Positions 8,584 to 17,536 of a stretch of 45,814 bases of DNA are shown here, piece by piece. The position numbers were made by a program, and so were the translations under genes. The notes under the pieces were generated by a model. That model saw nothing but the letters and a program-made list of their open reading frames with translations. It did no database searches and had not been told where the DNA came from. Position 1 is the stretch's first letter. The number at the start of each line of letters is the position of its first letter. Source of the stretch: Acetobacteraceae bacterium. Lineage in GTDB: Bacteria; Pseudomonadota; Alphaproteobacteria; Acetobacterales; Acetobacteraceae. The stretch is from NCBI GenBank assembly GCA_019750465.1, contig JAIEOP010000117.1:1-45814 (forward strand), written 5' to 3'.

Positions 8584-8666
8584 CCTGCCTCCCGTCGGAC
8601 GGGGCTGCCCGTTCGGGTAGAAGCGCCTTCCGTCCTCCCCGGTTCGCCGGGAGCCGTGCTTCGCCC

Positions 8667-9356
8667 CTATGCGATCTCGCGGATCAGCTTCGCGCGCAGG
8701 GCGCGGGCGATGTCGCGGCGGTCCTCGGCCGTGAGGACGAAGGCGCCGGGGCCGCCGATCACCTCGCGCCGGTAGGTCTCGGCCAGGGGTTCTCCGAAAC
8801 GGGTCACCTGTCCGGCCGCCGCGACGGCCAGGGCATTGATCGAGATTCCCGCCGCCACCGCGTCGTCGCGCGCCACGGCCGCCGGCCGGATGCCGCGCAG
8901 GTCGGGGCCGTCGCCGGAGAGGTCGATCACCCGCTCCCCGGCGCGGAAGGGCGCGGCCAGCAGCAGGCGCGCGGCATGGTCCAGCGCGTCGCCGATGGCG
9001 TTCCAGCCCTGCCGGCTGCGCGGCGCATCCCGCACCGACGTGGCCAGCGCGCGGGCGGAGGCGGCATCGGCCACGCGCATCCAGTCAACCACCGTCGCCG
9101 CGCCGCCGGGGCTGCCCCATTCCACCATGGCCACCGCGATGGCGCCGCGCGGCTTGCCGGCGATGGCGGCGAGCACGGCGGGGTGGGCGATCGCCTCGGC
9201 ATAGCCCTCGCGCTGCAGGCGGAACTCGTCCGGGTCGATGGAGCCGGAGGCATCGACGGCGAGCACCAGCAGCAGATCGACCTCCGGCACGGGCTGGGCC
9301 GGCGCGGCGGCCGGCGCAAGCGCGCCGCTCAGGGCGAGAAGGCTGCGGCGCCGCAT
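8667..9356 (-). CDS. DUF1194 (von Willebrand factor A-like) secreted protein
   Basis: A 229-residue protein with an N-terminal export signal ('RRRSLLALSGALAPAAAPAQ'). It has a von Willebrand A-type fold with a MIDAS metal site: 'LAVDASGSID' near the start, and 'VIDLSGDGPD' further on. The length and these motifs match DUF1194. Family members are periplasmic or secreted; their ligand and role are not established. I chose the ATG at 9356 over an upstream extension because it begins a good signal peptide and has GGAG about nine bases before it. It is divergent from the alpha/beta hydrolase at 9482, so the roughly 125 bases between them hold both promoters. Confidence 0.82.
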   Translation of the reverse strand: MRRRSLLALSGALAPAAAPAQPVPEVDLLLVLAVDASGSIDPDEFRLQREGYAEAIAHPAVLAAIAGKPRGAIAVAMVEWGSPGGAATVVDWMRVADAASARALATSVRDAPRSRQGWNAIGDALDHAARLLLAAPFRAGERVIDLSGDGPDLRGIRPAAVARDDAVAAGISINALAVAAAGQVTRFGEPLAETYRREVIGGPGAFVLTAEDRRDIARALRAKLIREIA

Positions 9357-9481
9357 GGGATCTCCGGCATCACACGTTGCATCGCCGGAGATGGCGGTGC
9401 GGCGCCGATCCGCCAAGGTTGGCAGCGCCAGGGGGCCGGCGCAGGATGGGCGCCGCACCGATGCTTCCGGGAGAGACCGCC

Positions 9482-10294
9482 ATGCCCAGCCTGCACGCCA
9501 ACGGAGCCGACATCGCCTATGCCGAGGCCGGCGCGGGCGGCCAGCCGCTGCTGCTGGTGCACGGCACGCTGGGCGACCAGCGCAGCTTCGCCGCGCAGAT
9601 GGCGCCGCTGGCGGAGGCCGGCTTGCACGTGATGGCGCTCAGCATGCGGCATTGCTGGCCCGGCAGCTGGCCGGCCGAGGGCGGCGATTTCCGCATCGAC
9701 ACGCATGTCGCCGATATCGCGGCTTTCATCACTGCGCTGGACAAGGGGAAGGTCGCGCTGCTGGGGCATTCGCGCGGCGGGCACATCGCCTTCCGCGTCG
9801 CGGAGCGGCACCCGGCGCTGCTGCGGGCACTGGTGCTGGCCGAGCCGGGCGGCGACCTCGATGACGACCTGCGTGGTGGTCCGGCGCCCGGGCAGCAGGC
9901 CAGCGCCTTCGCCCGCGCCGCCGATCTGGTGGCCGCCGGTGACGAGGAGGCCGCGCTGACGCTGATCGCCGAGCATACCGGCGGCCCCGGCGCCTGGGAG
10001 CGGCGGCCGGAGGAGCGCCGCGCGATCAGCCGCGCCAATGCCCGCACCATGCTCGGCCAACGCAACGAGGGGCGCCGCCCCTATTCGCGCGCCGCCGCCG
10101 AGGGCATCCGCACGCCGACGCTGTTCCTGTACGGCGCCAACACGCAGCCGAATTTCGTGGCGAACGTGACGGCGCTGTCGGGCGCGATCGCGGGATCGCA
10201 GGTGGTGATGATCCGGGACGCGACGCATGGGCTGCCCTATGAGAACCCGCGCGACTTCAACGCGGCCGTCGTCGATTTCCTTCGGAGCCATTAG
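9482..10294 (+). CDS. Alpha/beta hydrolase
   Basis: A 270-residue alpha/beta-hydrolase fold enzyme. Visible are the oxyanion segment 'LLLVHGTLGDQRSF', the nucleophile elbow 'GHSRGG' (Ser97) and the catalytic histidine in 'DATHGLPYENP' (His249). The usual acid after strand 7 is not where expected ('LYGANTQPN' has no Asp), so Glu121 after strand 6 ('VLAEPGG') may act instead. No signal peptide is present, so it should be cytosolic. The ATG at 9482 follows a GGGAGAG. The glutathione transferase begins three bases after its stop, suggesting one transcript and perhaps a shared detoxification or catabolic role. Substrate unknown. Confidence 0.88.
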   Translation: MPSLHANGADIAYAEAGAGGQPLLLVHGTLGDQRSFAAQMAPLAEAGLHVMALSMRHCWPGSWPAEGGDFRIDTHVADIAAFITALDKGKVALLGHSRGGHIAFRVAERHPALLRALVLAEPGGDLDDDLRGGPAPGQQASAFARAADLVAAGDEEAALTLIAEHTGGPGAWERRPEERRAISRANARTMLGQRNEGRRPYSRAAAEGIRTPTLFLYGANTQPNFVANVTALSGAIAGSQVVMIRDATHGLPYENPRDFNAAVVDFLRSH

Positions 10295-10296
10295 GC

Positions 10297-10941
10297 ATGC
10301 TGACCGTCCACCACCTCGGCCGCTCGCAATCCGAGCGCATCGTCTGGCTCTGCGAGGAGCTCGGCATCCCCTACGACCTGAAGCTCCACGAGCGCGACAA
10401 GGCGACGCTGCTCTCGCCGCCGGCGCTGAAGGCGCTGCACCCGCTCGGCGCGGCCCCGGTGATCGAGGATGGCGAGGTGCTGCTGGCGGAATCCGGCGCG
10501 GTCGTCGAGTACATCATCGCCCGGCACGGCGGCGGGCGGCTGGCGCTGAAGCCGGGCCACCCGGACTACCCGCACTACCTCTACTGGCTGCACTTCGCCA
10601 ACGGCACGCTGCAGCCGGCGATGGGGCGGATGATGATCCTCGCGCGGCTGGGCCTGCCGGCGGACAACCCGGTGCAGGCGGCGATGCGCGGGCGGCTGGA
10701 GCGGGCGCTCGGCCTGGTGGAGGCGCGGCTCGCCGGCGGCGCGACCTGGATGGCCGGCGCCGAGTTCACCGCCGCCGACATCATGATCGTCTTCACCCTG
10801 ACGACGATGCGCAGCTTCTTTCCCGTGGACCTCGCGCCCTGGCCGGCGATCCGCGCCTACCTCGCGCGCGTCGGCGCGCGGGAGGGCTACCAGCGGGCCA
10901 TGGCGAAGGGCGATCCGGGCATGCCGCTGCTGCTCAGCTAG
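10297..10941 (+). CDS. Glutathione S-transferase family protein
   Basis: A 214-residue cytosolic GST. The N-terminal thioredoxin-like domain starts 'LTVHHLGRSQSERIVWLCEELGIPYDL' and contains the cis-Pro and glutathione-binding 'GAAPVIEDGEVLLAESGAVVEYI' segment. The C-terminal helical domain contains 'WMAGAEFTAADIMIVF', the conserved N-capping/hydrophobic staple region. The Ser in 'GRSQSE' is the probable glutathione-activating residue. The gene is three bases behind the alpha/beta hydrolase. Its 3' end overlaps the convergent gamma-glutamyltransferase-family gene by eight bases. The physiological substrate is unknown. Confidence 0.9.
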   Translation: MLTVHHLGRSQSERIVWLCEELGIPYDLKLHERDKATLLSPPALKALHPLGAAPVIEDGEVLLAESGAVVEYIIARHGGGRLALKPGHPDYPHYLYWLHFANGTLQPAMGRMMILARLGLPADNPVQAAMRGRLERALGLVEARLAGGATWMAGAEFTAADIMIVFTLTTMRSFFPVDLAPWPAIRAYLARVGAREGYQRAMAKGDPGMPLLLS

Positions 10942-12634
10942 CGATCGCGTAGGCCGGCCGGCGCGGATCGGCGCCGGCCGCCAGCATGCCGCGGCGCGGC
11001 TCGGTCATCACCATCTCCACCGTGCCCGCCAGCCAGGTGCGCTCCGGCCAGTCCTTCACGTCGTGGCCCTGCGCCGCCAGGCGGTCGCGCGTGGCCTGCG
11101 GCACCCGTGCCTCCACCGCGAGGCGCCCCGGGAAGTAGTCGAAGGGCGCGAAGGAGGACGGGAAGGAGTAGGAGGCGACGCGCGGCGCCTCGATGGCCTC
11201 CTGCACCTCCATGCCGAAATGCAGCACGTTCAGCATCACCTGCAGCATGGCCTGGATCTGCACGTCGCCGCCCGGCGTGCCGAAGGGCATGACGCCGCCG
11301 TCCCTGGTCACCACCATGGCCGGGTTGGGCGTCAGCCGCGGCCGCTTGCCGGGGGCGACGCCGCAGGGGTGGCGCGGGTCGGGCCGGCTCTGGCTGCCGC
11401 GCGGCGAGGGGATGATGCCCAGGCCCGGCACCACGCCGGAGTTGAACGACCCGTCCGAGGGCGTGGCGCTGAACGCGTTGCCCCAGCGGTCAACCGCGCA
11501 GCAGTAGGAGGTATCCGCCTCCACCATCGGCAGCGCCCGGTCGGCCTCGCCGGGCAGGGCGGGCACGGAGCCAAGGATGGGTCCGGGCATGCCGGGATGC
11601 GCCCGCTCGCGGCTGATCCCGCGCAGGCGGGCATCCAGGTGCACGTCGGACAGCAGGCGTTCCAGCGGCACGTCGACGAAGGCCGGGTCGCCGAAATGGT
11701 ACTCGCGGTCCGCCATGGCCCCCTTCACGCACTCCGTGAGAAGGTGGAGGTATTCGGGGCTGTTGTGGGCCAGGCCGTCGAGGCCGGCCCGCTCCAGCAG
11801 CAGCAGCGCCTCGATCAGCGCGGGGCCCTGGCACCAGGGGCCGCAGGTGATGACCTCGTGGCCGCGCCACATCCGCCGCACCGCCGGCTCCAGCTTCGAA
11901 CGATAGCCGGCCAGATCCGCCATCGTCAGGTAACCGCCCTCGCGCGCCATGAAGGCGGCGATCTCGCGCGCGATGTCGCCGCGGTAGAAGGCAGCATGGG
12001 CGGCGGCGAGGCCGGCCAGCCGCCCCTTCCCCGCCGCCTTCGCCTCCTCGTCCACCATGTATTGCAGCGTGCGCGCCAGGTCGGCCTGGACGAATTTCTC
12101 GCCAACCTCCGGCCGCCGCCCGCCGGGCAGGAAGATCGGCGCGCTGCCGGGGTAGCGGGCGTAGTCCGCCTCGTGCTCGCGGATGTTGTTGGCGAGGATG
12201 CCATAGACGGCGAATCCGTCGCGGGCGTAGCGGATCGCGGCCCCGGCGACCTCGCCGAAGCTCATCGTGCCGTGCCGCTCCAGTGCGGTGATCCAGGCAT
12301 CGGGCGCGGCCGGCACCACGGTGCGCAGCACGCCGTTCGGGATCCGGCCGCCATGCTCGCGCATGAACAGGTCCGCCGGGATCGAGCGCGGCCAGTGGCC
12401 GAGGCCGGCGATGGTCTCCACCGTGCCGTCCGCCTTGCGGATCAGGATCGGCGCGACGCCGGCGACGTTCACGAAATCCGGCAGCGTGACCCCGAGCGCA
12501 ATGCCCATCGCGCAACCCGCATCGATGGCGTTGCCCCCGGCCTCCAGCACGGCGAAGCCCGCGGCGGCGGCCAGGTAGTGGCCGGCGGAGACGGCATGGC
12601 GCGTGCCGTAGAGGGTCGGGCGGGTGGCGTGCAT
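10934..12634 (-). CDS. Gamma-glutamyltransferase family Ntn-hydrolase
   Basis: A 566-residue protein of the GGT family, normally made as a precursor that self-cleaves before a threonine. The expected nucleophile is Thr375 in 'EADTSYCCAVDRWG', equivalent to the TTHxSVVD motif, and the 3' half keeps 'RPRLTPNPAMV' and 'GTPGGDVQIQAM'. Two things are unusual. No signal peptide is visible, whereas classical GGT is periplasmic. The substrate-binding D-x-R-E-x-A-P motif is replaced by 'GLGHWPRSIP' near residues 77-86. This points to a GGT-like amidohydrolase or acylase rather than glutathione hydrolase; that is inference. Start at 12634 has GGGAAG upstream and begins with the conserved 'GTRHAVSAGHYLAAAAG'. 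Confidence 0.85.
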   Translation of the reverse strand: MHATRPTLYGTRHAVSAGHYLAAAAGFAVLEAGGNAIDAGCAMGIALGVTLPDFVNVAGVAPILIRKADGTVETIAGLGHWPRSIPADLFMREHGGRIPNGVLRTVVPAAPDAWITALERHGTMSFGEVAGAAIRYARDGFAVYGILANNIREHEADYARYPGSAPIFLPGGRRPEVGEKFVQADLARTLQYMVDEEAKAAGKGRLAGLAAAHAAFYRGDIAREIAAFMAREGGYLTMADLAGYRSKLEPAVRRMWRGHEVITCGPWCQGPALIEALLLLERAGLDGLAHNSPEYLHLLTECVKGAMADREYHFGDPAFVDVPLERLLSDVHLDARLRGISRERAHPGMPGPILGSVPALPGEADRALPMVEADTSYCCAVDRWGNAFSATPSDGSFNSGVVPGLGIIPSPRGSQSRPDPRHPCGVAPGKRPRLTPNPAMVVTRDGGVMPFGTPGGDVQIQAMLQVMLNVLHFGMEVQEAIEAPRVASYSFPSSFAPFDYFPGRLAVEARVPQATRDRLAAQGHDVKDWPERTWLAGTVEMVMTEPRRGMLAAGADPRRPAYAIAS

Positions 12635-12739
12635 GCTCGGGTCTTCCCTGGACGCGGCCGGGCGGCCAGGCCAAGCGTCCTGCCGCGTCCCCTGCCCTGT
12701 CAACGCCCGCTGCCAACGCCGCGATCGGAGCCGCCTGCC

Positions 12740-13531
12740 ATGCCAGATGCGCCGCCCGTCCTCCTCTCCGTCGATGCCCGCGGCATCGCCACCGTCACGC
12801 TGAACCGCCCGCAGGTCGGCAATGCCTACAACGCCGCCCTGCTCACCGGGCTGGTGGAGGGGATGGAGCGGCTGCGCGCCGACCCCGCGGTGCGCGCGGT
12901 GGTGATCCGCGGCGCCGGCCGGCACTTCGCCGCGGGGGCCGACATCAACTGGCTGGCCGAGGTCGCGGAATACCCGCCGGAGCGCGCCTTTGAAGCCTCG
13001 CTGCTGACCACGCGCGCCATGGGGATGCTGAACGAGTTCCCCCGCCCGACCCTCGCGCTGGTACAGGGCGCGGCCTTCGGCGGCGGCTGCGGCATCGTCT
13101 GCTGCGTCGATGTCGCGCTGGCCGCGCCGGAGGCGATCTTCGGCCTGACCGAGGTGCGGGTCGGCGTGGCGCCGACGCCGATCTCGACGCACATGGTGCA
13201 TGCCATGGGCTTGCGGCAGGCGCGGCGGTACGCCGTGACGGGCGAGCGCTTCGACGCCGCCGAGGCCCTGCGCATCGGCCTGGTGCATGAGGTCGTGCCG
13301 GCCGACCGCATCGAGGCGCGGCTGGCCACCGTGCTGGAGGAGGTGCTGCTGGCCGCGCCCGGCGCCGCCGCCGTCACCAAGGCCAGCATGCTCGGCGCCA
13401 ATGGCCTGACGCTCGATCGGCGAGCGATGGAGTCGCTGGCGCAGGAGGGCTGGATGCAGCGCGCCTCGACGGAGGGCAGGGAGGGGCTGGCCGCCTTTCG
13501 CGCAAAGCGCCGGCCGGCCTGGTTCGGCTGA
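12740..13531 (+). CDS. Enoyl-CoA hydratase/isomerase family protein
   Basis: A 263-residue crotonase-fold protein. The CoA-binding/oxyanion motif 'HFAAGADINWL' and 'VQGAAFGGGCGIVCCVDVALA' are clear, and the second acidic residue is present in 'GLTEVRVGVAP'. The first catalytic glutamate of classical enoyl-CoA hydratase is replaced by glycine ('GGGCG' instead of GGGCE), as in several crotonase subgroups including methylglutaconyl-CoA hydratase-like proteins. Ordinary fatty-acid hydration is therefore not certain. The start ATG at 12740 follows CGGAG by nine bases. It is divergent from the GGT-family gene and does not look operonic with pstS, which has its own Pho box. Confidence 0.88.
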   Translation: MPDAPPVLLSVDARGIATVTLNRPQVGNAYNAALLTGLVEGMERLRADPAVRAVVIRGAGRHFAAGADINWLAEVAEYPPERAFEASLLTTRAMGMLNEFPRPTLALVQGAAFGGGCGIVCCVDVALAAPEAIFGLTEVRVGVAPTPISTHMVHAMGLRQARRYAVTGERFDAAEALRIGLVHEVVPADRIEARLATVLEEVLLAAPGAAAVTKASMLGANGLTLDRRAMESLAQEGWMQRASTEGREGLAAFRAKRRPAWFG

Positions 13532-13584
13532 CGCAGACAAGCAAGCCGCTGATCCGCCTGGATCCCGCCCGGCGGCGGGGGTGT

Positions 13585-13617
13585 TGTCATCGAACCTTCA
13601 TGAAACTGCAACACAGA
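13585..13617 (+). promoter_or_regulatory. Pho box (PhoB binding site) upstream of pstS
   Basis: Three half-sites recur exactly every 11 bases: TGTCAT at 13585, CTTCAT at 13596 and TGCAAC at 13607, separated by AT-leaning CGAAC and GAAAC. The 11-bp period and the TGTCAT...AAC pattern match the tandem PhoB recognition sequence. The third repeat is degenerate. It lies about 80-110 bases before the pstS start, and phoB is the last gene of the operon, so autoregulation under phosphate starvation is the likely consequence. Confidence 0.72.
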
Positions 13618-13697
13618 CGACGCTCTCTGCACCTAGACCCGGCGGGCCGACGGGGCTGATCGCCCGGCCGGCAGCCGAAAACGGACCGGAGAGACGC

Positions 13698-14726
13698 GTG
13701 AACCGACGCACCCTGCTGGCTGCCGGCGCAAGCCTGGCGGCGCTTCCGCTCATCCTGCCGCGCGGCGCGGCAGCCCAGGCCGCACAGATCACGGGCGCGG
13801 GCGCGACCTTCCCGAACCCGGTCTACCAGAAATGGGCCGAGGCGGCGCGCGCCGCCACCGGCATCCAGGTGAACTACCAGTCCGTCGGGTCGGGCGCGGG
13901 CATCAACCAGATCCGCAACCGCACCGTCGATTTCGGCGCCACCGACGCGCCGCTGAAGCCGGAGCAGCTGGCCGAGGCCAACCTGCTGCAGTTCCCGACC
14001 GTGATGGGCTCGCTGGTCGCCATCGTGAACATCCCCGGCATCGAGAACGAGCAGCTCCGGCTCACCGGCGAGCTGCTGGCCGACATCTACCTCGGCAAGA
14101 TCACCCGCTGGAACGATCCGCGCATCGTCGATCTGAACCGCGGGCTGACGCTGCCGAACCTGGCGATCGCCCCGGCCTACCGGGCCGACGGGTCCGGCAC
14201 CACCTTCGTCTGGGTCTCCTACCTCGCCGCCGTCTCGCCGGAGTGGAAGGAGAAGGTCGGCGTCGGCACCTCCGTGCGCTTTCCGGCCGGCACCGGCGCG
14301 CGCGGCAACGAGGGCGTGGCAGGCACGGTGCGCCAGGTGCGCGGCGCGATCGGCTATGTCGAGAACGCCTATGCCATTACCAACCGCCTGGTGACCACGC
14401 AGATCCGCAACAAGGCCGGCAACTTCGTCAAGCCAAGCCATGAGTCCTTCACAGCCGCCGCCGCCGCGGCCGACTGGTCGGTGCCGGGCTTCGCTGCCAA
14501 CATCGTCGACACGCCGGGCCCGGATGCATGGCCGATCGTCGCACCCACCTTCATCCTGCTGCCGACCAACCCGACGGACCCGGCGCGCAGCGCCAATGTG
14601 CGCCGTTTCTTCGACTGGGCCTTCGCCAATGGCGACGCGCTGGCGAAGGAGCTGGAGTACATCCCGCTGCCGCAGGCCACCAAGGATGCGGTGCGCGGCG
14701 CCTGGCGCAACCAGTTCGGCGCCTGA
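13698..14726 (+). CDS. pstS: Phosphate ABC transporter substrate-binding protein PstS
   Basis: A periplasmic phosphate-binding protein of 342 residues. The signal peptide ('NRRTLLAAGASLAALPLILPRGAAAQ', Tat-like double Arg) is followed by the PstS signature 'ITGAGATFPNPVYQKW', then 'YQSVGSGAGINQI', 'DFGATDAPL', 'YLGKITRWNDPRI' and 'RADGSGTTFVW', which form the phosphate site. I place the start at the GTG at 13698, preceded by GGAGAG five bases upstream; upstream in-frame codons have no protein character. It heads the pst-pho operon behind the Pho box. A hairpin after its stop (14736-14761) probably raises its expression relative to the permease genes. Confidence 0.95.
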   Translation: MNRRTLLAAGASLAALPLILPRGAAAQAAQITGAGATFPNPVYQKWAEAARAATGIQVNYQSVGSGAGINQIRNRTVDFGATDAPLKPEQLAEANLLQFPTVMGSLVAIVNIPGIENEQLRLTGELLADIYLGKITRWNDPRIVDLNRGLTLPNLAIAPAYRADGSGTTFVWVSYLAAVSPEWKEKVGVGTSVRFPAGTGARGNEGVAGTVRQVRGAIGYVENAYAITNRLVTTQIRNKAGNFVKPSHESFTAAAAAADWSVPGFAANIVDTPGPDAWPIVAPTFILLPTNPTDPARSANVRRFFDWAFANGDALAKELEYIPLPQATKDAVRGAWRNQFGA

Positions 14727-14735
14727 TCCGGACGG

Positions 14736-14761
14736 GGGAGCCTGGCAGGTCCAGGCTTCCC
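14736..14761 (+). terminator. pstS-pstC intergenic hairpin (attenuator or mRNA stabiliser)
   Basis: The 66-base gap between pstS and pstC contains an inverted repeat, GGGAGCCTGG (14736-14745) and CCAGGCTTCCC (14751-14761), with a five-base loop and one bulged base. There is no U-run. Hairpins here are common between a highly expressed binding-protein gene and its permease genes and can cause partial termination or protect the 3' end. The regulatory meaning is inferred. Confidence 0.5.
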
Positions 14762-14792
14762 TCACCGTCCCCCTCCCGGTCGTGAGCACATC

Positions 14793-15764
14793 GTGAGCCA
14801 AGCCGCAGCGATTTCCCCTTCCGGCATCGCGCGCCCCGCGCGACGCGGCGGCAGCATGGGCGACGTGATCTTCGAATGGGCCTGCAAGGGCGCCGGCCTG
14901 TTCGTGCTGGTGCTGCTCGGCGCCATCATCGTCGAGCTCTTCATCGCCGGCCTGCCGGCCTTCCGCGCCTTCGGCCTTGCCTTCATCACCTCGGCGGACT
15001 GGGACCCGGTGCAGGAGGTGTTCGGCGCCGGCGTCTCCATCTACGGCACGCTGGTCACCTCGATTCTGGCCATCCTGCTCGCCGTGCCGCTGGCCTTCGG
15101 GGTGGCCTTCTTCCTGACCGAGCTGGCGCCGCCATGGATGCGCCGACCCGTCGGCACGGCGGTGGAGCTGCTGGCGGCAGTGCCCTCCATCATCTACGGC
15201 ATGTGGGGCTTCTTCATCATCGCGCCGGCCTTCGGCACCTACATCCAGCCCACCATCATCGACACGGTCGGCGAGCTGCCGGTGATCGGCGCGCTGTTCC
15301 AGGGCCCGCCCTTCGGCACCGGGCTGTTCACGGCGGCCTTCATCCTGGCCATCATGATCCTGCCCTTCATCGCCGCCACCATGCGCGACGTGTTCGAGCA
15401 GGTGCCGCCGGTGTACAAGGAGAGCGCCTACGGCCTCGGCGCGACGACCTGGGAGGTGATGAAGGGCGTGGTGCTGCCCTATACCCGGATCTCGGTGGTC
15501 GGCGGCGTCATGCTGGGTCTCGGCCGGGCGCTGGGGGAGACGATGGCCGTCACCTTCGTCATCGGCAACGCAAACCGCATAAGCTCCTCGCTGTTCGGGC
15601 CTGGGAACACCATTGCCTCGCTCGTCGCACTGGAATTCGGCGAAAGCGAGATCGGCAGCCTGAAGCTCGCCTCGCTGCTGGCGCTGGGCTTCATCCTCTT
15701 CGTGCTGTCCTTCATCGTGCTGGCGATCTCGCGCTGGCTGCTCCGCTCCCGCCTGAAGGCCTGA
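14793..15764 (+). CDS. pstC: Phosphate ABC transporter permease PstC
   Basis: A 323-residue inner-membrane permease with about six hydrophobic segments. It has the PstC opening '[21 protein letters not shown]', and '[14 protein letters not shown]' with '[27 protein letters not shown]'. The coupling loop is '[22 protein letters not shown]' followed by '[17 protein letters not shown]', the EAA-type motif of phosphate permeases. It pairs with PstA to form the channel. The start is less certain: the GTG at 14793 lacks a strong ribosome binding site, and an in-frame ATG at 14856 is possible. It ends four bases before pstA. Confidence 0.94.
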   Translation: MSQAAAISPSGIARPARRGGSMGDVIFEWACKGAGLFVLVLLGAIIVELFIAGLPAFRAFGLAFITSADWDPVQEVFGAGVSIYGTLVTSILAILLAVPLAFGVAFFLTELAPPWMRRPVGTAVELLAAVPSIIYGMWGFFIIAPAFGTYIQPTIIDTVGELPVIGALFQGPPFGTGLFTAAFILAIMILPFIAATMRDVFEQVPPVYKESAYGLGATTWEVMKGVVLPYTRISVVGGVMLGLGRALGETMAVTFVIGNANRISSSLFGPGNTIASLVALEFGESEIGSLKLASLLALGFILFVLSFIVLAISRWLLRSRLKA

Positions 15765-15768
15765 CCCG

Positions 15769-16653
15769 ATGAGCGCGACAACCATCGCACCCGGTCCCGT
15801 GAAGGACGCCGCCGTCGCCCTCGCCCTGGGGCGCCGTCGCCGCCGCACCGACCGGATGGTGCGCGCGCTGTGCCTTGGCGCGACGCTGCTCGGCCTCGCC
15901 TTCCTGGCTTCCATCCTGCTGACGCTGACCTGGCGGGGCTTCGAGGCGATGTCGCTGCGCGTCTTCACCATGGTGACGGCGCCACCCGGCTCCGAGGGCG
16001 GGCTGCTGAACGCCATCGTCGGCAGCCTCATCCAGGCCCTGATGGGCACCGCCATCGGCACGCCGATCGGCATGCTGGTGGGCACCTACCTCGCGGAATA
16101 CGCCCGCGGGTCGAAGCTCGGCAACGCCGTGCGCTTCGTGTCCGACATCCTGCTCTCGGCACCGTCGATCCTGATCGGCCTCTTCGTCTACCAGCTGATG
16201 GTGCTGCCCTTCGGCGGCTTCTCCGGCTGGGCCGGCGTCGCGGCCCTGGCGATCATCGTCATCCCGATCGTGGTGCGCACGACGGAGGACATGCTCCAGC
16301 TCATCCCGAACACCCTGCGGGAGGCGGTGATCGGGCTCGGCGCGCCGAAGTGGCGCATGATCGTCCTGGTCTGCTGGCGCGCGGCGATGTCGGGCATCAT
16401 CACCGGCGTGCTGCTGGCCGTGGCGCGCGTGGCCGGGGAGACCGCGCCGCTGCTGTTCACCTCGCTCGGCAACAACGCCTGGTCCACCGACCTCTCGAAG
16501 CCGATGTCGAGCCTGCCGGTGACCATCTATTCCTTCGCGGGCTCGCCCTTCGAGGACTGGATCGCGCTGGCCTGGGCCGGGGCGCTGCTGATCACGCTCG
16601 GCGTGCTCGGCCTCAACATCCTGGCGCGCAGCCTGCTGCGCAGCCGCATCTGA
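15769..16653 (+). CDS. pstA: Phosphate ABC transporter permease PstA
   Basis: A 294-residue multi-spanning permease, the second half of the phosphate channel. Identified by '[45 protein letters not shown]', the coupling loop '[48 protein letters not shown]', and the C-terminal hydrophobic helix. The start at 15769 begins four bases after the pstC stop. The N-terminus is rich in arginine ('[11 protein letters not shown]'), consistent with a cytoplasmic end before the first membrane helix. Length is typical. Confidence 0.94.
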   Translation: MSATTIAPGPVKDAAVALALGRRRRRTDRMVRALCLGATLLGLAFLASILLTLTWRGFEAMSLRVFTMVTAPPGSEGGLLNAIVGSLIQALMGTAIGTPIGMLVGTYLAEYARGSKLGNAVRFVSDILLSAPSILIGLFVYQLMVLPFGGFSGWAGVAALAIIVIPIVVRTTEDMLQLIPNTLREAVIGLGAPKWRMIVLVCWRAAMSGIITGVLLAVARVAGETAPLLFTSLGNNAWSTDLSKPMSSLPVTIYSFAGSPFEDWIALAWAGALLITLGVLGLNILARSLLRSRI

Positions 16654-16673
16654 TCATCGGGGAAGACGGTCGC

Positions 16674-17513
16674 ATGAGCCAGACCAGCGAGGTCACGAAA
16701 CCGGCCGGGACGACGGGCTTCGGCGGGCTGCAGGCACGATCCGGCGCGGCGCTGAACACGGTGGTCCGGGTGGCGATCCGCAACCTGGACTTCTTCTATG
16801 GCGACAACAGGGCGCTGAAGGCGATCAACCTGGACCTGCCGGATCGCCAGGTCACCGGCATGATCGGCCCGTCCGGCTGCGGCAAGTCCACCCTGCTGCG
16901 CGTGCTGAACCGGATGTACAGCCTCTATCCCGGCCAGCGCGCGGAGGGCGAGGTGATGATGGACGGGCGCAACGTCATCGCGCCCGACATGGACCTGAAC
17001 GAGTTGCGCGCCAAGGTCGGCATGGTGTTCCAGAAGCCGACCCCCTTCCCCATGACGATCCGCGAGAACATCGCCTTCGGCGTGCGGCTGCACGAGCGGC
17101 TGCCGAAGAACCGGATGGACGAGCGCATCGAATGGGCGCTCACCCGCGCCGCCATCTGGGGCGAGGTGAAGGACCGGCTCGACACCTCGGCAATGGGCCT
17201 CTCGGGCGGCCAGCAGCAGCGGCTCTGCATCGCGCGCACCATCGCCGTCCGCCCCGAGGTGATCCTGTTCGACGAGCCCACCTCCGCGCTCGATCCCATC
17301 AGCACCCTGAAGATCGAGGAGCTGATCGACGAGCTGAAGCGCGACTTCACCATCGCCATCGTCACCCACAACATGCAGCAGGCCGCCCGCTGCGCGGATC
17401 AGGTCGCCTTCTTCTACCTGGGCGAGCTGGTGGAGGTGGCGCCCGCCGCGCAGCTCTTCACCGCGCCGCGCGAGAAGCGCACGCAGGAATACATCACCGG
17501 CCGGTTCGGTTGA
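16674..17513 (+). CDS. pstB: Phosphate ABC transporter ATP-binding protein PstB
   Basis: A 279-residue ATPase that powers PstCA. Walker A 'GPSGCGKST' (65-73), the ABC signature 'LSGGQQQR' (from 176) and Walker B '[13 protein letters not shown]' are intact. PstB-specific features are '[13 protein letters not shown]', '[20 protein letters not shown]' and the C-terminal 'EYITGRFG'. The first 35 or so residues before the ABC core are low-complexity and longer than in E. coli PstB. GGGGAAG precedes the ATG at 16674. It sits between pstA and phoU in the conserved order. Confidence 0.96.
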   Translation: MSQTSEVTKPAGTTGFGGLQARSGAALNTVVRVAIRNLDFFYGDNRALKAINLDLPDRQVTGMIGPSGCGKSTLLRVLNRMYSLYPGQRAEGEVMMDGRNVIAPDMDLNELRAKVGMVFQKPTPFPMTIRENIAFGVRLHERLPKNRMDERIEWALTRAAIWGEVKDRLDTSAMGLSGGQQQRLCIARTIAVRPEVILFDEPTSALDPISTLKIEELIDELKRDFTIAIVTHNMQQAARCADQVAFFYLGELVEVAPAAQLFTAPREKRTQEYITGRFG

Positions 17514-17536
17514 CCGCCAGCAAGGCGAGGGGATCC

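Noticed and set aside
6691-8775. 694-codon plus-strand frame across the AsmA gene
   Set aside because: Its translation is Arg/Gln/Ala-rich and motif-free, while the minus strand encodes a coherent AsmA protein with a membrane anchor.
12635-13540. N-terminal extension of the GGT-family gene on the minus strand
   Set aside because: The extension is antisense to the enoyl-CoA hydratase and is low-complexity. The GGT fold begins at the ATG at 12634.
13587-16085. Very long open frame on the minus strand across pstS, pstC and pstA
   Set aside because: It is antisense to three clearly identified genes. The GC-rich codon bias leaves complementary frames open, and the translation is His/Arg/Gly-rich with no family motifs.
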